From positions 1 to 12,915 of the forward strand of contig DASUFI010000292.1 of the NCBI GenBank assembly GCA_036274635.1: a DNA stretch of 12,915 bases, in the 5' to 3' direction. This document shows, in pieces, positions 1-9,208 of the stretch. This DNA comes from DASUFI01 sp036274635 (GTDB lineage: Bacteria > Planctomycetota > B15-G4). Numbering within the stretch: position 1 is the stretch's first letter; each line of letters begins with the position of its first letter. Position numbers and translations under genes: made by a program. The notes beneath the pieces were generated by a model that saw only the letters and a program-made list of their open reading frames with translations, did not search any database and was not told the DNA's origin.

Positions 1-320
1 CCGGCGCGCGCCGCCGCGACGCACAGGCGCGTGCTGGCCTCCAGGTTGGCGCGGTTGCTGGCCACGGGATCGTCGACCGAGACCACCACCGACGGCCGCG
101 CCGCGCAGTGCACCACGCGGTCGCAGCCGGCCAGCGCGCACTCGGCCACGCCGGGCTCGGCCAGGTCGCCCTCCACGAAGCGCGCCGCCGACGGCACGTT
201 GGCGCGCCGGCCGCTGGAGAGGTCGTCGACCACGACGACCTCGTCGCCTCGCGCCAGCAGCGCGTCCGCGACGTGGCTGCCGATGAAGCCCGCGCCGCCG
301 GTGACCAGGACGGCCTTCAT
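1..320 (-). CDS. NAD-dependent epimerase/dehydratase (SDR), N-terminal part only
   Basis: The window edge cuts this gene, so only about 106 N-terminal residues are visible. It begins MKAVLVTGGAGFIGSHVADA, an extended-SDR Rossmann start with the GxxGxxG dinucleotide-binding motif at residues 8-14. An acidic residue pair follows the second strand (VVVVDDLSSG), which suits NAD(H). Further on, VVHCAARPSVVVSVDDP resembles the HLAA...SV.DP block of UDP-glucose 4-epimerase-like enzymes. The catalytic YxxxK lies beyond the edge and cannot be checked. The ATG overlaps the TGA of the upstream 4-epimerase by four bases (ATGA), so it is probably the next gene of the same operon. It is likely a sugar-nucleotide epimerase or dehydratase. 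The exact substrate cannot be read from this fragment. Confidence 0.85.
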   Translation of the reverse strand, partial: MKAVLVTGGAGFIGSHVADALLARGDEVVVVDDLSSGRRANVPSAARFVEGDLAEPGVAECALAGCDRVVHCAARPSVVVSVDDPVASNRANLEASTRLCVAAARA

Positions 321-1293
321 GGCGCGCGGTCGTCCGCCGTCGGCCCCTCCGGACCGCGGTACCAGGCCACGAAGCGGCGCAGCCCCTCCTCGAGGCCCAC
401 GCGCGGGTCGTAGCCCAGCTCGGCCCGCGCCCGCGAGACGTCGGCGAAGGTGCGCGGCACGTCGCCCGGCTGCGCCGGCTGCCAGTCCACGCCCGGCTCG
501 CGGCCCGTCGCGCGCCCGATGGCCGCGACCAGCTCCTTGAGGCTCACCGTGCGAGACTCGCCCAGGTTGTAGATGCGGAAGCCCTGGCTCCGGTCCAGCG
601 CCTTGAGCACGCCATCGAGGATGTCGTCGACGTAGGTGTAGTCGCGCTCGCTGCGCCCGTCGCCGAAGAGCGGCAGCTTCTCGCCGCGCTCGAGCAGCCG
701 CACGAACTTGTGGATGGCCATCTCCGGCCGCTGCCGCGGGCCGTAGACGGTGAAGAAGCGCAGGCACGCGATGGACATGCCGTACAGGTGCGCGAAGACG
801 TGGCAGGACAGCTCGTTGGCGCGCTTGGTGGCGGCGTAGGGCGAGACCGGTCCGCTGACGTCGTCGTCCTCGTGGAAGGGCACCTTGGGGTTGCCGCCGT
901 AGACCGAGCTGCTGCTGCCGAAGACGAAGCGCTGCAGCCCGGCAGCCTGCGCCGCCTGCAGCAGAACCGCGGTGCCGGTGCAGTTGACGTCGTGGTACAG
1001 GACCGGGTCCTCGAGCGAGGGTCGCACGCCGGCCATGGCGGCGAGGTGCACGAGGGCGTCCGGCCTGTGCTCCTTCAGCGCGCGCGCCACCGCCTCGCGG
1101 TCGCGGATGTCGCCCTGCACGAGGGCGAAGCCGCCGCCGCGCAGGAGCCCGGCGACGTTGCGGCGCTTGATGGCCGGGTCGTAGTAGCCGTTGAAGTTGT
1201 CGAAGCCGACCACGCGGTCGCCGCGCGCCACGAGCCGCTCCGACAGGTGGCTGCCGATGAAGCCGGCCGCGCCGGTGACGAGGACGGTGCCCA

Positions 1294-1294
<1 letters not shown>
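317..1294 (-). CDS. UDP-glucuronate 4-epimerase (GAE-type SDR)
   Basis: This 325-residue extended SDR should interconvert UDP-glucuronate and UDP-galacturonate in the cytoplasm using bound NAD. Visible motifs are TGAAGFIG (GxxGxxG, residues 7-14), HLAAMAGVRPSLEDP near 83-97, the serine-rich GSSSSVYG near 126-133, and catalytic Y153xxxK157. The segment FFTVYGPRQRPEMAIHKF (180-197) is the block that marks the glucuronate 4-epimerase branch and sets it apart from GalE. Length is normal for the family. The start is GTG; its first base is the last base of the glmS stop (TAGTG), so the genes are coupled. It would compete with the UXS enzyme two genes upstream for UDP-glucuronate. No UDP-glucose dehydrogenase is seen in the window. 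The family call is firm; the precise uronate substrate is inferred from motifs. Confidence 0.88.
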
Positions 1295-3126
<1,832 letters not shown>

Positions 3127-3127
3127 C

Positions 3128-4068
<941 letters not shown>

Positions 4069-4072
<4 letters not shown>

Positions 4073-4956
4073 TTCGGCTGATCTCCTGCGGGGGCGCCGG
4101 GCGGGACGCCTTCATCGGCCGGCGGGGGCTGGTCACCTGCGGCCGGCTCGGCCGGCGGGGCCGGCTCGGGGACGTCGGGGGCCGGCGGCGGCTCCACGTA
4201 GCGGGGATTGCGCACGACCAGGCCAGGCCGCGGCACGGTGCGCACGCCGCGCACCGTGAGCGCGCTGCGGTAGTCCAGCGAGTCGCCGGGAGGCGCGTGG
4301 ATGCGCAGCTGGTCGCCCTCGGGCTGGACCTCGATGTCGCCGGTGTGGCGCACCGGCAGCCCGCCCCACATCACGACGCTCTCCCCCACGTCCTCCACCT
4401 CGCCGGTCACCAGCACGAGGCGCGCCTCCTCGCCGCGCGCCAGGTTCAGCTCGCCCGCGGGGACGTCGGCAGGCGGGTCGCGCTCGAGGCGCAGGTCGCT
4501 GTGGACGTGGACGGGCGTGCTGGACTCGTTGCGGATGCGCAGCCGGCCGACCTCGAGGTGCACGGTCACGTGCGCCTGCAGCAGGTCGCAGGTGGTGTCG
4601 CCGGGCAGCGCCAGCTGCAGGGGGCGGTCGCCCGTCTGCGCCTCGACGCGCGTGAGGGTGAAGAAGGTGAGCACGTCGCCCTCGGCCGCGAGCTTCGTCA
4701 GCGCGACGTGGGCGCTGGCGTACACGATGAGCAGCCCCTCGCCCGCCAGCGTGAGCTCGCAGTGCCCGCCGCTGCCCTGCTCGAGCTGGTCGCCCTGCGA
4801 GAGGTCGACGGTCGGGTTGAAGTAGTACAGCACGCGCTCGGTGGCGGCGGGGCCCTCGCGCACGGACACCACGTCGGAGAGCCGGCGCGCGCGCACCTTC
4901 TCCTGTGCCAGGGCCAGCGGCGCGAGCGCGAGCAGGACCAGCAGCGCGCGCTTCAT
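4069..4956 (-). CDS. Secreted protein of unknown function, possibly FecR-like, with Pro-rich tail
   Basis: This 295-residue protein begins MKRALLVLLALAPLALAQEK, a short signal peptide with a likely signal peptidase I site after ALA (residue 17). There is no lipobox cysteine. The mature part looks rich in beta strand. Stretches such as GHCELTLAGEGLLIVYASAH and QAHVTVHLEVGRLRIRNESS resemble the repeating strands of FecR-type or LysM-associated periplasmic domains, but I cannot assign a family with confidence. The last 45 residues or so are low-complexity Pro/Ala/Glu (PPPAPDVPEPAPPAEP), typical of an extended periplasmic spacer. The ATG overlaps the accC stop by four bases, and its own stop overlaps the uxs start the same way. 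It is therefore locked between a lipid-synthesis gene and a sugar-nucleotide gene. It may act in envelope assembly, but no function is shown. Confidence 0.82.
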
Positions 4957-6317
4957 GGCCGCAGCTCCGCGGGCAGGGCTTCCTGCATCGTGGCGATGAA
5001 GGAGGTGTCGTAGTCGCCCGAGACGAAGCGCGGGTCGGCCAGGATGCGCTTGTGGAAGGGCACCGTGGTGGAGATGCCCTCGATGACACACTCGTCCAGC
5101 GCGCGCTGCATGGCCGCGATGGCGCGCGCGCGCGTGGGCGCGTGCACCACGAGCTTGCCGATCATCGAGTCGTAGAAGGGCGAGATCGCGTAGCCGCCGA
5201 AGGCGTGCGTGTCGAAGCGCACGCCGCTGCCGCCGGGGAACTCCATGCGCGTGATCGTGCCGCAGGAGGGCCGGAAGCCGTGCAGGCTGTCCTCGGCATT
5301 GATGCGACACTCGATGGCCGCGCCGCTCCAGGTGACGTCCGCCTGCGTGAAGGACAGCGGCTGTCCGGCCGCCACGCGGATCTGCTCCTGCACGATGTCC
5401 GTCCCCGTGACCATCTCGGTCACCGGATGCTCGACCTGCACGCGCGTGTTGACCTCCATGAAGTAGAAGTTCCGGTGGCGGTCCACCAGGAACTCCACCG
5501 TGCCGGCGTTCACGTAGCCGGCCTGCCGGCACAGCGCCACGGCCGCCTCGCCCATCGCCTCGCGCAGCTCGGGCGAGAGCGCCGGCGAGGGGCTCTCCTC
5601 CAGCAGCTTCTGGTGCCGCCGCTGCACGGAGCACTCGCGCTCGCCCAGGTGCACGATGTGCCCGTGGCCGTCGGCCAGCACCTGGATCTCCACGTGCCGC
5701 GGCCCCTCCACGAACTTCTCGAGGTAGACGTCGGGGTTGTTGAAGGCCGCGCCCGCCTCGCTGCGCGCCTGCTCGAACAGCGAGGGCAGCTCGGCCGCCG
5801 TGCGCACGAGGCGCATGCCGCGCCCGCCGCCGCCCGCGGTGGCCTTGATCATGACCGGGTAGCCCACGCGCTCGGCGGTCTCGAGCGCCGCCTCGGCCGA
5901 GGGCAGCAGGCCGTCGCTGCCGGGCACCGTGGGCACGCCGGCGGCGCGCGCGATCGCCTTGGCCGAGTTCTTGTCGCCCAGCTTGCTGATGACCTCCGCC
6001 GGCGGCCCGATGAAGGTGAAGCCGCAGGCCGCCACCACCTCGACGAACTTGGCGTTCTCGGACAGGAAGCCGTAGCCCGGGTGGATCGCGTCCGCGTCGG
6101 TGATCTCCGCCGCGGCGATGACGCGGTTGATGTCCAGGTAGCTGCTGCGCGCGGGCGGCGGCCCGATGCACACGGCCTCGTCCGCCAGCGACACGTAGCG
6201 CGCGTTGCGGTCGGCCTCCGAGTACACCACCACGACCTCGCAGCCCAGCGCGCGGCACGCGCGCAGCACGCGCAGCGCGATCTCCCCGCGGTTGGCGATC
6301 AGGACGCGGCGGAACAT
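4953..6317 (-). CDS. accC: Biotin carboxylase subunit of acetyl-CoA carboxylase
   Basis: AccC carboxylates the biotin on AccB using ATP and bicarbonate, the first half-reaction of malonyl-CoA synthesis. The predicted protein is 454 residues, beginning MFRRVLIANRGEIALRVLRA. Upstream in-frame codons are open, but this start matches family N-termini and lies just after the accB stop. Visible landmarks include K116 (LGDKNSAK), the glycine-rich ATP loop ATAGGGGRGM (159-168), HVEIQVLADGHGHIVHLGER (208-227), the H235-x-K237 region (QRRHQKLLEE), FMEVNTRVQVEHPVTE with E288, N290, R292 and E296, and catalytic R338 (ECRINAED). All are intact. The gene begins five bases after the accB stop, and its own stop overlaps the start of the downstream secreted-protein gene. 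Pyruvate carboxylase and other acyl-CoA carboxylases share this domain, but the partner accB next door supports the acetyl-CoA enzyme. Confidence 0.97.
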   Translation of the reverse strand: MFRRVLIANRGEIALRVLRACRALGCEVVVVYSEADRNARYVSLADEAVCIGPPPARSSYLDINRVIAAAEITDADAIHPGYGFLSENAKFVEVVAACGFTFIGPPAEVISKLGDKNSAKAIARAAGVPTVPGSDGLLPSAEAALETAERVGYPVMIKATAGGGGRGMRLVRTAAELPSLFEQARSEAGAAFNNPDVYLEKFVEGPRHVEIQVLADGHGHIVHLGERECSVQRRHQKLLEESPSPALSPELREAMGEAAVALCRQAGYVNAGTVEFLVDRHRNFYFMEVNTRVQVEHPVTEMVTGTDIVQEQIRVAAGQPLSFTQADVTWSGAAIECRINAEDSLHGFRPSCGTITRMEFPGGSGVRFDTHAFGGYAISPFYDSMIGKLVVHAPTRARAIAAMQRALDECVIEGISTTVPFHKRILADPRFVSGDYDTSFIATMQEALPAELRP

Positions 6318-6322
6318 CCCCC

Positions 6323-6886
6323 TCAGGCCGGCCGGATGAGAAAGAGCGGCTGCCCGTACTCCACCGCTTCGCCGTTCTCGACCTCGATCGAGACGATCTC
6401 GCCCGACTTGTCGGGCGTGATCTCGTTCATGACCTTCATGGCCTCGATGATGCACACCGTGGTGTGCTCGTCGATCTTGTCCCCCACCGAGGCGAAGGGC
6501 GGCGCCTCGGGCGAGGGCGCGCGGTAGAAGGTGCCCACCATGGGCGACCTGAAGACGTGCAGCGTCTCGTCGGGTGCCGCGGGCGTCTCGGCCGCCGTCC
6601 GGGCGGCCCCGGCGGCCCCGGCGTGAGCCGGCCCGGCATGGCCGCCGTGCAGGCCCAGCGGCGCGGAGGCCGCGGCGCGCGACACGCGGAAGCGCCGGCT
6701 GCCGTCCTTGTTCGACTCGAAGTCCACCTCGACCAGCCCGTGCCGGTCCATGAGCTCGACCAGCTGTTCGATCTCCGGGAAGGCGGGCGGGCGGCCGGCG
6801 CTGCGCCCCGGGCGCGAGACCTTGGCCGAGCCGACCGAGCCGCCTGTCGTCCGCCTGCGGCGCTTCTCCGACCTGCCTCGAGCCAA
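6323..6886 (-). CDS. accB: Biotin carboxyl carrier protein of acetyl-CoA carboxylase
   Basis: AccB carries the biotin that AccC carboxylates. I start it at the TTG at 6886, which has a strong AGGAGG seven bases upstream (6894-6899). This gives 187 residues. The C-terminal biotinyl domain has SPMVGTFYRAPSPEAPPF (114-131), CIIEAMKVMNEI with biotinyl-lysine K151, and a final GQPLFLIRPA. An N-terminal helical region (FPEIEQLVELMDRHGLVEVD, about 36-55) is the usual AccB part, followed by an Ala/Gly/His/Pro-rich linker at about 71-107. Unusually, about 33 residues precede the normal N-terminus and are strongly basic (SEKRRRR near 6-12). They are seldom seen in AccB; if the TTG is wrong, they are an artefact. 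The stop lies five bases before accC. Confidence 0.93.
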   Translation of the reverse strand: MARGRSEKRRRRTTGGSVGSAKVSRPGRSAGRPPAFPEIEQLVELMDRHGLVEVDFESNKDGSRRFRVSRAAASAPLGLHGGHAGPAHAGAAGAARTAAETPAAPDETLHVFRSPMVGTFYRAPSPEAPPFASVGDKIDEHTTVCIIEAMKVMNEITPDKSGEIVSIEVENGEAVEYGQPLFLIRPA

Positions 6887-6992
6887 GGGTGATCCTCCTG
6901 GAGATCGGCCGGCCGGCGGCCGGCGAGCGGCTGGGGCGGTCAACCCGCCCGACCGCGGATGGTCGCGCCCCGCGGGGCCAAAGACAAGCCGT
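6887..6992 (-). promoter_or_regulatory. efp-accB intergenic spacer with two GC hairpins
   Basis: This is the only sizeable gap in the otherwise packed operon (106 bases). On the minus strand it contains a perfect 12-base palindrome, GCCCCGCGGGGC, at 6967-6978. A 6-bp stem follows at 6934-6950 (GGGCGG, loop GTTGA, CCGCCC), and then a GC-repetitive stretch before the accB ribosome-binding site. No T-run follows either hairpin, so a classical intrinsic terminator is not supported. They could attenuate or stabilise the message between efp and the acc genes, or simply reflect the very high GC content. Confidence 0.35.
6891..6900 (-). promoter_or_regulatory. Ribosome-binding site deciding a TTG start for accB
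   Basis: On the minus strand this reads CAGGAGGATC. Its AGGAGG core sits seven bases before a TTG codon at 6886-6884. No in-frame ATG occurs near it before the conserved AccB region, and a canonical spacing from a full anti-16S match is rare in this window, where most genes rely on overlap. This is why the long N-terminal extension is kept in the accB call. The open frame extends 19 codons further upstream, but that part lacks a comparable signal. Confidence 0.75.
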
Positions 6993-7571
6993 TCAGCCCT
7001 CGGGGCCCTTGGCGCGGTCGACGTACTCGCCCGTGCCCGTGTGCACGCGCACCCACTCGCCCTGCCCGAGATAGACCGGCACCTGGATCGTGATCCCCGT
7101 GTCGAGCTTGGCCGGCTTGTTGCCGCCGGCGGCGGTGCTGCCCTTGACCCACGGCGTCGTCTCGACCACCTGGAAGATCATGTGCTGCGGCAGCGCCACG
7201 GCGATGACCTTGCCCTCGGCCAGCTTGAAGGCGCAGTGGGTGTTCTCCTTGAGGTAGCCCAGCAGCGGCTTCATGAGGTCGACGCCCACCGGCACCTGGT
7301 CGTAGGTGTCGGGGTCCATGAAGATCCAGTTCTCGCCCTCGCGGAACAGGTACTCCATGTCCTTCTTGTCGATGACCACCTGCTCGACCTTGTCCTTGCT
7401 GTCGAAGGTCATTTCCTTCACGCCGCCGGTCTTCAGGTTCTTGAGCTTGGTGCGCACGAAGGCGGCGCCCTTGCCGGGCTTCACGAACTCGAAGAAGACC
7501 AGGTCGAACAGGTCGCCATTCACCTTGAGCGTGATGCCGTTGGTGAACTGGTTGGTGGGGATCATGGTCAT
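6993..7571 (-). CDS. efp: Elongation factor P
   Basis: EF-P binds ribosomes stalled at polyproline and promotes peptide bond formation. The 192-residue product has the three-domain EF-P layout. The N-terminal KOW-like domain carries FEFVKPGKGAAFVRTKLKNL, where the tip lysine is K34 when counted from the ATG at 7571. Two OB-fold domains follow, ending in STAAGGNKPAKLDTGITIQV and VRVHTGTGEYVDRAK, the EF-P C-terminal signature. K34 indicates a lysine-type EF-P (modified by EpmA or another lysine pathway, or unmodified) rather than the arginine-rhamnose type. A second in-frame ATG at 7565 is an alternative start; neither has a clear Shine-Dalgarno. It heads the operon followed by accB and accC, a neighbour order seen in many bacteria. 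The short KGPEG tail is slightly longer than usual. Confidence 0.96.
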   Translation of the reverse strand: MTMIPTNQFTNGITLKVNGDLFDLVFFEFVKPGKGAAFVRTKLKNLKTGGVKEMTFDSKDKVEQVVIDKKDMEYLFREGENWIFMDPDTYDQVPVGVDLMKPLLGYLKENTHCAFKLAEGKVIAVALPQHMIFQVVETTPWVKGSTAAGGNKPAKLDTGITIQVPVYLGQGEWVRVHTGTGEYVDRAKGPEG

Positions 7572-7611
7572 GGGCGGATTCCCGATCCTTCGCGCGCAGG
7601 GGAGTCGGGCC

Positions 7612-7640
7612 ATTGTCCCGGGGCTCCAGTGCCGAATCAA
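7612..7640 (-). promoter_or_regulatory. Candidate sigma70-type promoter of the efp-acc-sugar operon
   Basis: On the minus strand TTGATT (7640-7635) and GACAAT (7617-7612) are separated by exactly 17 bases. Each matches the consensus hexamer at four of six positions. The predicted transcription start is near 7605, leaving a leader of roughly 35 bases before the efp ATG. AT-containing hexamers are rare in DNA this GC-rich, which makes the pair stand out, but promoter calls by eye are weak evidence. Confidence 0.45.
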
Positions 7641-7678
7641 CCCGCCGCCGGGGCCCGCGGCCGGCGTCCCGCGGCCCG

Positions 7679-7691
7679 TATCATCGCCTGC
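7679..7691 (+). promoter_or_regulatory. Possible -10 element next to the DDAH-type gene (leaderless candidate)
   Basis: TATCAT at 7679-7684 matches the -10 consensus at five of six positions and ends seven bases before the GTG start at 7692. A transcript would then begin at or next to the start codon. No Shine-Dalgarno is visible upstream of that GTG. No convincing -35 box precedes it, so the call is tentative. Confidence 0.3.
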
Positions 7692-8624
7692 GTGAGCACG
7701 CAGCCCCTGACCTCCGGCTGGCGCGCCCACGTGCCACGCACGCCGCCGCCCACGGGCGTGCTGCTCTGCCCGCCCGCCCACTTCGCGGTCATCGACGTCA
7801 AGAACGTCTTCATGCAGGGCCACCTCGGCGGTGTGGACCGCGCCCGCGCCGCGGCGCAGTGGCGCACGCTGGCCGCCGCGTATCGGGCGCACGGCCTGGC
7901 CGTGCACGAGCTGCCGCCCGAGCCGGGCTGCGAAGACATGGTCTTCACGGCCAACCCGGCGCTCGTCGTGCCGCGTCCCGGCGGCGGAGCCGACGCGCTG
8001 CTCTCGCGCATGCGCCACCCCAGCCGCCAGCGCGAGGTGCCGCTCGTCGAGCGCTGGCTGCGCGCCCACGGGCTGCAGCCCGTCGCGCTGCCGCCCGACG
8101 CCGGCCACCTCGAGGGCCACGGCGACGTGCTCGTGGTGCCCGGCCGGCGGCTGCTGTTGGGCGGGCACGGTGGCCGCAGCGAGCTGCCGGCTCTGCAGGC
8201 CGCGGCGGCGCTGGTCGGCGCGCCCGTCGTTCCGCTGCCGCTGCGGGGCGAGGTCTTCTACCACCTCGATACCTGCCTCGCGCTGCTCGACGAGGAGAGC
8301 GTGCTGCTGCACCCGCCGGCCTTCCAGCGCGAGGCCCTGGACACGCTGGCGCGCCTCTTCCCGCGGCTCATCGAGGCCGACGCGCGCGAAGCGCGCGAGC
8401 ACCTGGCCTGCAACGCGCACGCACTGCCGTCGCGCCCCGGCGCGCGCACGAGGGTGCTGGTTCCGGCGCAGGCCGAGCGCACGGCGGCGCGTCTCGCGGC
8501 CGAGGGCTACGATCCCGTCGCCGTGGACGTGAGCGAGTTCCACAAGTCGGGCGGCTCGATCTTCTGCCTCAAGCTCGAGCTGGCGGCGGATGAAACTCGA
8601 AACGCCCCCTCGACCTCGCGCTAG
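7692..8624 (+). CDS. DDAH/arginine-deiminase-type guanidino-group hydrolase (pentein fold)
   Basis: This 310-residue protein belongs to the superfamily that hydrolyses or transfers guanidino groups (dimethylarginine dimethylaminohydrolase, arginine deiminase, amidinotransferases). Motifs in order are CEDMVFTANPALV (80-92), LEGHGDVLVVP (140-150) with an acidic residue and histidine, LLGGHGGRSELPAL, VFYHLDTCLALLD (188-200) with catalytic His191, CNAHAL (240-245), and SEFHKSGGSIFCLKLEL (281-297) with the C-terminal catalytic Cys292. Substrate (methylarginine, arginine, citrulline or other) cannot be chosen from sequence alone. The start is a GTG that no ribosome-binding site supports; the first recognisable family segment begins about 15 residues in. 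Codons 298-310 and the TAG lie wholly inside a repeat element that ends at 8583, so the native C-terminus has been replaced. Catalytic Cys292 is five residues before that junction, so activity may well be retained. Confidence 0.85.
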   Translation: MSTQPLTSGWRAHVPRTPPPTGVLLCPPAHFAVIDVKNVFMQGHLGGVDRARAAAQWRTLAAAYRAHGLAVHELPPEPGCEDMVFTANPALVVPRPGGGADALLSRMRHPSRQREVPLVERWLRAHGLQPVALPPDAGHLEGHGDVLVVPGRRLLLGGHGGRSELPALQAAAALVGAPVVPLPLRGEVFYHLDTCLALLDEESVLLHPPAFQREALDTLARLFPRLIEADAREAREHLACNAHALPSRPGARTRVLVPAQAERTAARLAAEGYDPVAVDVSEFHKSGGSIFCLKLELAADETRNAPSTSR

Positions 8625-8691
8625 GCGATCGGACGCACATGTCCGATCGCCCAGAGGTCGGTCGAGGGGGCGTTTCGAGTTTCCCCGCCGC
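8583..8691. repeat. 109-nt hairpin of copy A
   Basis: The two halves form a long near-perfect palindrome. The outer stem pairs GCGGCGG (8583-8589) with 8685-8691. After a small internal loop, 22 consecutive bases pair (8593-8614 with 8661-8682). After a second irregular loop, 11 consecutive bases pair (8624-8634 with 8641-8651), closing on a 6-base loop. The DDAH-type stop codon TAG (8622-8624) lies within the inner part. A T-run does not follow, so this is not a typical intrinsic terminator, though a stem this long could still block RNA polymerase or protect an mRNA end. Confidence 0.92.
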
Positions 8692-8799
8692 TGTCCAACC
8701 CCACGCCCCGGTGCTCCGCGGTCGATAATTATCGATCGCCGCGACCCGGTCGAGAGGCGCGGCCAGTGAGGACAGAGCTGCCGACGCGAGCTGTCAGCG
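8583..8799 (-). repeat. Copy A of a 217-nt structured repeat element
   Basis: Read on the minus strand from 8799 to 8583, this matches copy B (8931-9147, plus strand) with the same total length. It opens with CGCTGA. An 11-nt identical block (8788-8778), a 14-nt variable part and a 36-nt identical head (8763-8728) follow. Then comes a 36-nt segment that I count as 26/36 identical, and last a 109-nt hairpin (8691-8583). The head can form a small stem: CGCGG plus TCG pairs with CGA plus CCGCG around an AT-rich loop. Flanks beyond 8583 do not match those of copy B, so that border is sharp. Its 3' end overlaps the DDAH-type gene in antisense. It could be a small RNA family, a non-autonomous mobile element or a nucleoid or processing site; nothing here decides. 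Confidence 0.85.
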
Positions 8800-8930
8800 A
8801 GCCCGGCACACTGGGGCCGGCGGCCGCATCCAGCGATTCGTCCCGGCACCCCGGCGCGCGTCCCAGCGGGCCACGGCCGTCGCCGGCACTCCGGTCCTTG
8901 CGTGGCCGGCACCCGTGCCCGTCCGCCGGG
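8800..8930. other. Spacer between the two inverted elements
   Basis: These 131 bases separate the facing heads of copies A and B. I see no convincing gene. CCGGCAC recurs at 8803, 8843, 8883 and 8906; the first three are exactly 40 bases apart with weak similarity between units, which may be a decayed tandem repeat. If the elements are transcribed from their heads, this spacer would carry two divergent promoters, but no clear -10 or -35 pair is visible. Confidence 0.5.
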
Positions 8931-9147
8931 CGCTGATCACCCGCGTCGGCAGGTCTCTTTCACCCAGCCGCGCCTCTCGACCGGGTCGCGGCGATCGATA
9001 ATCACCGACCGCGGGCCACCGACTTGTGAGGGTGGACAGCGGCGGGGAAACCCGGAGGGCCGGGTGGGACGGCCTCTGGGCGCAACGACATGTGCGTCCG
9101 TTGCGCCCAGCGGACGGCACACCCGGCCCTCCGGGTTTCACCGCCGC
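8931..9147 (+). repeat. Copy B of the 217-nt structured repeat element
   Basis: This is the plus-strand partner of copy A and points toward the tRNA gene. Blocks in order are CGCTGA (8931), an identical 11-nt block (8942-8952), 14 variable bases and the identical 36-nt head (8967-9002). A partly conserved segment (9003-9038) and a 109-nt hairpin (9039-9147) complete it. A small head stem can form at 8987-9013. Spacing between all conserved blocks is the same as in copy A, so the two copies align without gaps over most of their length. Sequence after 9147 is unrelated to that after copy A. The open frames crossing both copies appear to be by-products of the high GC content. Confidence 0.85.
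9039..9147. repeat. 109-nt hairpin of copy B
   Basis: The outer stem pairs GCGGCGG (9039-9045) with 9141-9147. Then 19 consecutive bases pair (9048-9066 with 9120-9138). After a 9-by-9 internal loop, 12 consecutive bases pair (9076-9087 with 9099-9110), closed by an 11-base tip. The layout and total length equal those of copy A. The 19-bp stem shares no sequence with the 22-bp stem of copy A apart from its AAAC/GTTT end. The tip GACATGTGCGTC (9087-9098) is identical in both copies. Confidence 0.92.
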
Positions 9148-9148
9148 C

Positions 9149-9177
9149 TTGCACGGACCGCGGGCGGTCGGCATCCT
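9149..9177 (+). promoter_or_regulatory. Weak candidate promoter of tRNA-Pro
   Basis: TTGCAC (9149-9154) and CATCCT (9172-9177) are 17 bases apart, placing a start near 9184, about 25 bases before the tRNA. The -35 part is good and the -10 part is poor (three of six). It begins two bases after the end of copy B, so insertion of the element may have defined the upstream limit of the promoter. Confidence 0.25.
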
Positions 9178-9208
9178 ATGCGGCCCTTCTGCGTGCGGAT
9201 CCGATCGT

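Noticed and set aside
4957..6258. Upstream extension of the secreted-protein frame through accC in another frame
   Set aside because: accC is intact in its own frame with all catalytic residues, and the signal peptide marks the true start at 4956. The upstream part is low-complexity shadow translation.
6934..6978. Terminator between efp and accB
   Set aside because: The hairpins lack a T-run, and accB has a strong ribosome-binding site but no visible promoter, so read-through is more likely.
8583..8691. Intrinsic terminator after the DDAH-type gene
   Set aside because: The stem is far longer than typical, is not followed by a T-run, overlaps the coding end, and has a structural twin elsewhere. 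It may affect termination, but the classical model does not fit.
8583..9147. Retron (msr-msd) locus
   Set aside because: Long variable hairpins fit loosely, but no reverse transcriptase gene and no clear a1/a2 complementarity around either copy could be found. It is kept only as a comparison.
8583..9147. CRISPR array or complete insertion sequence
   Set aside because: There are only two copies, inverted rather than direct, with no spacers of regular length, no transposase gene and no evident target duplication.
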